64,000 nucleotides of DNA from Muscardinus avellanarius (lineage: Eukaryota; Chordata; Mammalia; Rodentia; Gliridae): positions 76,230,135-76,294,134 of the forward strand of contig OY726569.1 of NCBI GenBank assembly GCA_963383645.1. Direction: 5' to 3'. This document shows, piece after piece, positions 56,481 to 64,000 of this stretch. The notes beneath the pieces are model-generated. The model did not search any database and was not told where the DNA came from. It saw only the letters and a program-made list of their open reading frames with translations. A program made the translations under genes and the position numbers. Numbering within the stretch: position 1 is the stretch's first letter; the number at the start of each line of letters is the position of its first letter.

Positions 56481-59105
56481 TCGCCAGTCTCCAGCCCCAC
56501 TAGCTGTTCCCAGCATAAAGGCGGGGAGACCCCAGGATAATAGCGGAGTTGGCATGTTTCATACATAAAGCACCAAAGGAGATCGCAGGATCCCCAGCCC
56601 AGGATGGCAGGGGGATCCCCACTTACAGATGTCCAGTGTTCAGGGGTCTTTGTGGACCTAGACACCCTGACCTCATTTTCTCAACATTCTGCCACTAGAA
56701 GATCAAACTTAGGCCTGCTTGCAGCATGTGATGTGTAATAATTTCTTATTGGTATTGCATATTTTCTTTGTGAATAGTTTAGGACTTTTATCATTTCATT
56801 AAATTCCTATGTCTTCTAAGAGATCCGCGCTGTTTGACCAAGGCTTTACATTGCAATCTCAGTGTAGAAGAATTTCCTGGTTCTTACATATTTTATATAT
56901 ATGTATATTTTGGGTTTCTATCTGTGGTCCAGCCTGTCACCTCCGTATTTATAGAGGAAGGAAGAAGGAACATGAAAAGAAAAAAAAAAAAATAAAGAGC
57001 CCTCACAACTTTGTTAGGCGTTCCTATGCCAGCACATCAATTCTGGTACACCAAAGGAAGCAGATAGCAGTGTTGACAAGGGAAGAGTTGAAATGTGGGC
57101 TACATTTTACTGTAAGTTCAAAAACAGTTTTGCTATTTCTTTAATAACACATACCAAGTCTCCCTTGAAGTTATAGTGTGTGTGTATGTGTGTGTGTGTG
57201 GGGGGTCTCTCTTTCTTTTTTTAAATGTCCTGACACCCGGCTGGGCCGGGCACTAGGCTTCGGTGGAGAACTTCAGAAAGAACAGGCAGGGGTGTGCATC
57301 TCTTCAAGTTTGCCTGCTGGTCTCCTAGCAACCGCATCCTTGTTGGAGTCACAGCTGAGCTGGGTGAGAACAGGGAATATGGCGAAGTGGCCCACATTCC
57401 CTTTCCTACTGGATAGTAAAGTTGTTTTTAATTAATATAAACTCTTCATTTCAGCAGCTGGGAAGGAAAGCAGCAATCACCAGAAGGAGCTTTCCTGAGT
57501 TATTGTACCTGCAGCTGTGACCAGGGAAGCAGGTGGGTGTGTGGCTGGCTGCAGGCTGTGGCCGCTCAGGACCGAGCTGCCCATCTCGCCCCGTCAGTGC
57601 CCACAGGGGCCAGGTGGACGGCGTAAATGAGGAAGGTGGATGGGTGCGGCACTGGGGCCAGGACTGGGGCTGGAGGGAGGTGTCTGGGTTGAAGATTAGA
57701 GGGGCATTCATTCCTCGGGAGGCACCACGGCTGCCATTGCACCTCCGTGACCCTGAGAGCCAGCACCTCCAGCACCTCCACTTCGACCCCAGGAGCCTCA
57801 CCACCTAGTCCTGTGGGAGGGGGGGGGGGTGTCCCACCAAGGGGATATCTGCTCCTGAGTGTTGTGAATCCTGATACCAGTCATTTGATTTTTTAAAGAA
57901 GCCACAGAAATCTAGATTTTATGTTTTCTTTTTTTGGTGGTGGTAAACTTAAATCTGCCAGTTATTTATTTTTATTATTTTATTAATTGGGCCAAATTTG
58001 GACCATGACTCTCTGCTCACATAATTTCTAGGCAATCTATGGCTTAATATTCTCATATTTCCTCCCCTCTTTTTCTCAGTAAGGCCCACAGGAACCCAGA
58101 GCCTTGCCATGCTAATCAAGCACTCCACCACTGAGTGGCATCACGGACTCTTATATCTTAGAAGTGAGAAAGATTGCTTCCCCACCCCCAGGCCCGAGCC
58201 TTGTTCTGTCATCCAGCTCTACAGGCAATATTTTAGCCCCTGTTCTCTTCCACGTGCCAAGGATGCTATGGTCTGAACATTTGTGCGTCCCCCAGATCCA
58301 TATGTTGAAAATGAGTTCCCACTGTGACCCTCTTGTCTCAAGATGTGAGTGAGGCCCTGGGGAGCTGATTAGGTCCTGAGGGCCCCACCCTCCTCAGTGG
58401 GATTGCTGGATTGCTGTCCTTTTGAAAGAGGCCTGTCACTGGCGGGAGCCTCTCTGCATGTGAGGACACACAGGGGACCTCATCCATGTGGCATGAGCCC
58501 TCACGAGACCTGGAATCTTCTGGAACCTTGATGGTGGACTTGTCGCTCCAGAACAATGAACACAGACATTTCTGTTGTTTACAAGAGACCCAGTCTCAGG
58601 TATTTCCCAAACAGACTAGGACAAAGGGATCAGAGGACGTGTGTCACCTTTAATCTCCAACTAGACACACCTTGGAGGTGACATCTTCTCTGAAGCGTCT
58701 CTCACTCCTTTCAAGGAGAAACTGCTCCTCTCAGCGGCTCTGAAACGCTTTATTAGAGCCCCATATTGTGTGGCGATTATTTCATAATCTTGACATCTCA
58801 GCCACCAGCCCAGGCTCTTTGAGGACAAGCACTGCATCTGATTTATTTTTGTTTTCATGTCACCAAATACAGGACCCGCCACATCCTACGTGAGCAATGT
58901 TTGTTGAAGGCAGAGTTTCTGGAATTTGACTGAATATCCACTGTGTAAAATCAACTGATGTTTGCAAATAATTCTGCACTCTGCAGTTGTTTTCTAACCC
59001 AGCTTCACCTTTATTAACTTAGAGTAACTAGAAATGGTCTGTTCAAAAAGTTTAATTCATGCATAACAAAATTTTCTTCTCTAAGTGTCAATAATTTAAA
59101 CATTT
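56481..59105. other. Intergenic stretch between SINE cluster and next SINE
   Basis: Unique sequence with a short GT repeat at 57176-57200, a run of G near 57819-57830 and a MaLR LTR at 58262-58622. The GC-richer part 57220-57800 has overlapping frames on both strands that I do not recognise. No gene is called. Confidence 0.65.
58262..58622 (+). mobile_element. MaLR-type LTR (MST/MLT1-like), plus strand
   Basis: It opens with tgctatggtctgaacatttg at 58264 and carries gagctgattaggtcctgagg, then gcatgtgaggacacacaggg, then ttctgttgtttacaagagac, ending in the aacagactaggaca terminus. These are the landmarks of MaLR LTRs in the right order and spacing, including TG..CA-like ends. It is a solitary LTR with no internal region. 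The subfamily is uncertain. Confidence 0.8.
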
Positions 59106-59109
59106 TTTG

Positions 59110-59325
59110 ACCTTTCTCCCACCCCCCCCCCCCCAGTACTGGAGATTGAACCCAGGGTCATTCTATCTCTGAGCTACACCACCAGGCCTATTTTATTCTG
59201 AAGCAGGGTATCACTAAGTTGCCGAAGGTCTTGCAAAGTTGCCGAGGCTGGCTATGAACCTGTGACCCTCCTGTCTGAGCCTCCCAAGCACTGTGATTAT
59301 AGGTATGCACCACCATCCCTGGCTG
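59110..59325 (-). mobile_element. B1-dID SINE
   Basis: Antisense copy that starts with a C-run (complement of a G-run) before cagtactggagattgaaccc. Confidence 0.88.
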
Positions 59326-59474
59326 AAATTTGACACTTTCTGAATGAAAAATTTCCACACATGTGTAAGTACATGACTTTATTATATATATATGAATTAT
59401 GTTTTTCAATTATCTTTTATTATTCTGTGTATATCATTTTTAGGTGGTGCTTTAGGTAACTGTAGCACCAACCA

Positions 59475-61570
59475 TCACCTTGACTGCAGTTAGAATCACC
59501 CAGAGACTATAATTCCATTCATTTGAAATCTCCAGAATAGGCAGGTCCATAGAGACAGAGGATTAGAGGTCCCCTAGGGCTGGGGGCTGAGGGATGAGAA
59601 CTAAAGGCATGGGAGCTGGTTTTGAGGTGAAGAGAATGTTCTAAAGTTGACTGTGGCAATGGTTGTACATACCTCTGAGTATACTCAAAGTGAAAGATTG
59701 TACACTTTAAATGGATGAATTGTGTGTGTGGTATGTGAATTATATCTTAAAATTATTTAAGCATGAAAGAAAGGAAGGAAGGAGGGAAGGGAAGGATTAT
59801 AGAATATAATATAAAAATACTAGAATTAATAAACAAGCTCCACAGGTTGCAAGATATAAGGTCAACATACAATAGCATTGGAAAGAATAAGATATTTAAG
59901 AATAAATTTCACAAAAGGAGTGTACAAAATTAAAAGAAGACCTAAATTATCAGAAAGACATTCCATATTTATGGTAAAAATTTAAATATGTTTAAGTTTG
60001 AAACATTCCCCAAGTAGATCTACAGATTCAAGGTAATCCCTATTAAAGTCTCAGCTGGATCCTTTGCAGAAATTGACAAGCGGATCCCAAAATTTGTATG
60101 GAAATTCAAGGGACCTCCCCCCAATAGCCAAACAAACTTGAAAAAAGAGAACAAAGTTGGATGTTTTTTATTTTAAAACTTACCACAAAGCTGCAATAGT
60201 CAAGACAATGAAGTGCTGGTAAAGATAGAGGTGGATGGATATACAGAATAAAATTGAGTGATAAATTGTCACCTTTGTAATCAATTGATTTCTGACAAAG
60301 GTAGCAAGAAAACTCCAGGAGTAGATATCAATCTTTTCAATAAAAATGGAACAGTTGAATATTTACATGCAAAATAGCAATTAGGATCCTTACATCATGC
60401 CATATACAAGATATAACTCCAAATGGAACAAGACCTGAATAAAAAAGCTAAAACTATACAATTCGTGGAAGAAAACATAGGCATAATTCTTTGTTGCCTT
60501 GGATTAGGTGATCATTTTTCTAGGTATGATACCAAAGGCACAAGTAACAGAATAAAAATATCATCAAAATGAAAAGCTTTTGTGTATCAAAGAAAACTAT
60601 CAAGAAATTGAGTCTCGGAAAAGCGGAATCCTTTTAGCCAGGCATGGTGGCGCACGCTTGTAATCCCTGCGATTGGGAGGCTGAGACAGAAGGATTGCAC
60701 AGGTTCAAAGCCAGCCTCAGCTACTTAGTGAGGCTCTCAGCAATTTAGTGAGAACTTGTTTCCAAATAAAGTATAAAATAGGTCTGGGAGTATAGCCCGG
60801 AGGTAGAAAAGCCCCTGGGTTCCACCCCCAGTACTACACACAAAAATCAATCAATCAATCAATAAATAAATAAAATAAAAAGAAGAAAGAAATTGAGAAT
60901 CTATAGAATAAAACTTTTACAAGTAATCTATTCCATGAGAGATTTGTGTCCAGAATATATAAAAGAACTCTTATAATTCAATAATAACTCAATTTAAAAA
61001 TTGGATGAAGTTTATCAGCAGACAATTCTTCAAAGAAGATACACAGTCAGTAAGCACATGAGCAGATGTTGAACAACACTAATGCACACCAGGGAAATGC
61101 AAATCAAAACTAGAGTTAGGTGGTCAGACAATGATATACGCTAAGAGGGATGTGCAGAGATGAGAATGCTGATCCACTGCTAACAGGAATGCAGAGTCGT
61201 ACAGCCATTTTGGAAAACAATCTAGCAATTTCTTAAAAAGTGAAATGCAAATTTACCATATGGCCTGCCAATTCTGTTCCTAGGTATTTACTTATGAGAA
61301 ATGAAACATATGTCCATGCAAAGACCCGTAAGGTGAATTTGTAGAGATAGAAAGCAGATCGGTGCTTGCCTGGGGCTTGAAGTGGGAACAGATCTTGTCT
61401 ACAAGTAGAACCAGTGAATGTTTCATGATGGTGAAAATTGTATTAAAATGTATTTTTGTGATGTTACATAGATATATAAATTTTCCTAAAGGCATTGACC
61501 TACAAACTTACACTGGATGAGTTTCATTATATGTAAATTATATCTCAACCAAACTGTTTTTTTTTTTTTT
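59475..61570 (+). mobile_element. Broken LINE-1 remnants, sense strand, with a SINE inserted
   Basis: The part 59475-59760 matches the 3' end of an L1M element (gtacactttaaatggatgaa, then tatgtgaattatatctt). The part about 59820-61570 reads as late ORF2 and 3' sequence: caaagctgcaatagtcaaga at 60186, gggaaatgcaaatcaaaact near 61092, and an attttggaaaacaatctagc stretch, ending in an A/T tail. It is interrupted by a B1-dID at 60634-60888. Stops and indels are frequent. Confidence 0.8.
60634..60888 (+). mobile_element. B1-dID SINE in a LINE-1 fragment
   Basis: Sense copy (agccaggcatggtggcgcac ... gttccacccccagtactaca) with an AATC/AATA-patterned tail. Confidence 0.9.
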
Positions 61571-61724
61571 TTAAAAAAACCCAGCATGAAGAAAGGGCTG
61601 TGAGAGTATAAAGTAAGATTGGCTGTACAGCTGTTGCTCAGTGTCCTCAGGGGACTGGTTCTAAGACATCTCTTTCAGGTACCCAAATTGGTAGATATTC
61701 AAGTCCTATATATAAAGTGGTGCG

Positions 61725-62132
61725 ATCTAGGCATGGTGGCACATGCCTATAATTCCAGTCCTTGGGAGGCTGAGACAGAAGGATTACAGGTTCAAGGTCA
61801 ACCTCAGCAACTTGGCAAGGCCCTCAGCGACTTAGTGAAACCCTGTTTCAAAAAAAAAAATATCTGGGTATGGTGGCACACACGTGTAATCCCAGTACTT
61901 GGAAGGGTAAGACAGGAGGATTGCAGGCTCAAAGCCAGCCTCAGTTACTTAGTGAGACCCTCTGCAACTTATGAGACCCTGTTTCAAAATAAAGAATAAA
62001 AAATAGGGCTTTGGTGTAGCTCAGAGGTATAATGCCCCTAGGTTTAATCTTCAGTACTGCAAAAAGTAAAAATAAAAATAAAATAGGGTTGGGAGTGTAG
62101 CTTGAAGAAAGAAAACTCATGGATTCAATCCC

Positions 62133-62135
<3 letters not shown>
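61725..62135 (+). mobile_element. B1-dID SINE (outer), split by a second copy
   Basis: The B1 part (tctaggcatggtggcacatg) is at 61727-61860. An ID-like module (tagggttgggagtgtagctt) resumes at about 62083-62135. Confidence 0.7.
61861..62075 (+). mobile_element. B1-dID SINE (inner)
   Basis: A complete sense copy (tatctgggtatggtggcaca ... ctaggtttaatcttcagtac) directly after the first B1 part. Confidence 0.85.

Positions 62136-62136
<1 letters not shown>

Positions 62137-62173
<37 letters not shown>
62137..62173 (+). repeat. GTA microsatellite
   Basis: Twelve GTA units in the tail region of an ID module. Confidence 0.96.
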
Positions 62174-62187
62174 AAATAATAAAGAGG

Positions 62188-62243
62188 GTGGCGGGTATAG
62201 CTCGGATATAGAATATCCCTGGGTTTAATCCCCAGTACCCCTC
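62188..62243 (+). mobile_element. Extra dID module
   Basis: Sequence gtggcgggtatagctcggat ... gggtttaatccccagtaccc is a third tRNA-like module in tandem. Confidence 0.75.
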
Positions 62244-62592
62244 CTCAAAATAGTGTAGCCCACTCACATCTTCTGGTATACTTTAATTTGTAGGTTACTT
62301 ATAATAGGTAAGACAATGTAAATGCTAATGTAAATAGTTGTTATTCTGTATTGTGTAGAAAAAAATGACAAAAAATCTCTAAATGTTCAATACATATGCA
62401 ACTGTTTTCTTTCTGATCCACAATTGGTTGAATGTACAGTCGTGGAACTGGCAGATATGGGGATTCTATGTGGATAATTGTTGAAGCTCAGTGATTGATA
62501 ATGGGGGCTCATTATACTCTTCCTTCTACTTTTGTATATTTGACAATTTTTATGATAAAAGTTAAATAAGCCAGCAATATTCTAGGGGTTCT

Positions 62593-62593
62593 T

Positions 62594-62620
<27 letters not shown>
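62593..62620 (+). repeat. GT microsatellite
   Basis: 14 GT units next to an ID element. Confidence 0.96.
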
Positions 62621-62625
<5 letters not shown>

Positions 62626-62695
62626 TAAGGATCAAACCTAGGGCCTCTTGCATGGTAGGCAAGCACACAATCCCTAAGCTACACGCCCAGCCCTT
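62621..62695 (-). mobile_element. Full-length ID element
   Basis: On the minus strand it reads gggctgggcgtgtagcttag, then the complete central part (gcttgcctaccatgcaagag), then ctaggtttgatccttagctc. It has A and B boxes like BC1-type ID elements and no B1 head. The GT repeat sits at its 3' side. Confidence 0.85.
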
Positions 62696-62699
62696 TAGA

Positions 62700-63312
62700 A
62701 AAATCTGTAGCCAAAAAACCATGTGGTAGAAAGATTATTCAATGGTAAGAATATTAAGCATTTGCACAGAGACTAATTGCACACATCTCTATTTGTAAAT
62801 TCAAACTATATATTTGAGTTATCTTTAGTTAACTACTATTTGAAAAAAAAAGATAAATTTTCAAATCCAAATTATAACAGCCATAGGTCTGTGTCCTAGT
62901 TCCCAAACCCTAGTGTTGCTGGTACGCAGCATCCCTTCCTCTGGAGAAGCAAACAAGCATGTCCACTGGATGACCCCAGACACTCTCTGCAGGTTGCCTG
63001 GCAACAAGCCATCTGGGACCAGTGACTCTCCCTCCATCTGTGTAAAAGACTACACATAGTCCTGACTTCCCATGAGGCCTTTAGGTGCTATCGGCTCTAG
63101 CCTGCTGTCTCCCTGGGTAGGGAGACTTTATATACCAGCTCTTTTCTCCTGTGAGTCAGCTTTCCTGGACACATTATACAAATGCAGAGCAACAAATAGG
63201 AAGTTCCCAGATGGAGCACAGGACAGGAGTATCCAGATGTGCCCTGACTCCTGACCTCTCCTTGGGATGAGGGGGCATATCATATTAACTTTCTGCTTGA
63301 AAGTTCCCTCCT
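62700..63312. other. Unique intergenic sequence
   Basis: No recognisable repeat or gene. A 60-codon plus-strand frame at 63072-63254 has no supporting feature. Confidence 0.6.
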
Positions 63313-63525
63313 GCCGGGCATGGTAGTGCACCCTTGTAATCCCAGCATTTGGGAGGCTGAGACCAGAGGATTGCAGTTTGCAGATAGCCCTTGGCAACTC
63401 AGTGAGGCCTTGTTTCAGGAAATAAAAAAATAGGGCTGGTAGTGTAGCTTGGAAGTAGAATGCCCCTGGATTCCATCCCCAGTACCACAAAAAAAAAAAA
63501 AAGAAAAGAAAATAAAAGAAAAATG
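63313..63525 (+). mobile_element. B1-dID SINE
   Basis: Sense copy (gccgggcatggtagtgcacc ... ggattccatccccagtacca) with an A/AAAG tail. A long minus-strand open frame across it is SINE-derived. Confidence 0.9.
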
Positions 63526-64000
63526 AAAAAAGTTTTTTCCCCAAATCTGCTCTGCTTTGTAATCTATACCAATCACATGTAAAGTGCTCCTTCACCCACT
63601 TTCCACAGGTGACACCCAGCCAGGAGCACATGCAGCTTGCTCTGATTATTGCCTTTTGGAAACAAAGTGGTCAGTTAGGTCATTCTCTGTGTGAGAGACA
63701 CAGCCCTCAGGAGTTGTGGAGGAACTCCTGGCTGAGTGGGGATGGTCAGTCACCATGCGCTCATGAGATTTATGCCCATGGACCATAAGAGCCCTAGAGT
63801 GGTGGCTTTACCCTAAGAATGAAGTTACAGAAGATAAGGCTGCCCACAATTCTACTCCTTTGCTTTTCTGAAAATTATTCTCAAGCTCTAAGGACAAGAC
63901 GGAAGAGACCAACGAAGCCTTTAGGCCACCATCAGAATGGCTGAGTCATTCCCACCCCGTAAAGCTGAAATCTGCAAGGATGCAATGGGGCATATTTGTG
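63526..64000. other. Unique intergenic sequence to the window edge
   Basis: No repeat or gene is recognisable in this last stretch. Confidence 0.6.

Noticed and set aside
61619..61999. 126-codon plus-strand open frame
   Set aside because: It runs through two B1 heads (the translation resembles other SINE frames such as [18 protein letters not shown]) and is not a gene.
62621..62695. tRNA gene
   Set aside because: It has A- and B-box-like sequence but the body matches an ID SINE and does not form a proper cloverleaf with anticodon arm.
63128..63631. 167-codon minus-strand open frame
   Set aside because: Most of it translates the complement of a B1-dID SINE and its tail, a common source of spurious frames in this window.

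Overview
The window is a piece of a rodent nuclear genome. It is AT-leaning, intron-rich and dense in short interspersed repeats. The dominant SINE is a composite: a 7SL-derived B1/Alu-like head joined by an A-rich linker to a tRNA-like ID module with an internal deletion. This B1-dID architecture is known from non-muroid rodents such as squirrel relatives, dormice and beaver. I see no mouse-type B2 copies. The species cannot be fixed from the sequence alone.

Positions 4778-44419 on the + strand carry the 3' portion of one gene, SIPA1L1 (SPAR, signal-induced proliferation-associated 1-like 1), a postsynaptic RapGAP and actin regulator. Twelve coding exons can be chained with consensus splice sites and no frame break. 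They give 678 complete codons plus one split codon, ending at the stop codon 44417-44419. The N-terminal, RapGAP and PDZ exons lie upstream of the window. The exons here encode the serine-rich linker with the DSGIDT phosphodegron, the conserved SPAR C-terminal region and the terminal coiled coil. Notable gene-level features are a 63-nt cassette exon (11953-12015), a NAGNAG tandem acceptor (43574-43578), a weak GTTGGT donor (40382), a candidate poison exon (19759-19823) and two poly(A) signals (44547 and 46129).

The introns (1-4777 and between exons to 44275) hold mainly B1-dID SINEs on both strands, two antisense fragments of old LINE-1 elements (about 13995-15083 and 27150-28190), one MaLR-type LTR (about 17795-18225), several microsatellites and unique sequence. 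A three-layer nested insertion at 26286-26855 contains the 3' end of a retrocopied mRNA.

From about 46156 to 64000 the window is 3' flanking intergenic sequence with no recognisable protein gene. It includes a SINE-free stretch of about 5 kb (48817-54006), a dense SINE cluster (54007-56464), a MIR, a MaLR LTR (58262-58622) and a broken sense-strand LINE-1 (59475-61570). No new enzymatic or defence system is visible. The best leads are splicing and regulatory features of SIPA1L1 and the SINE biology.
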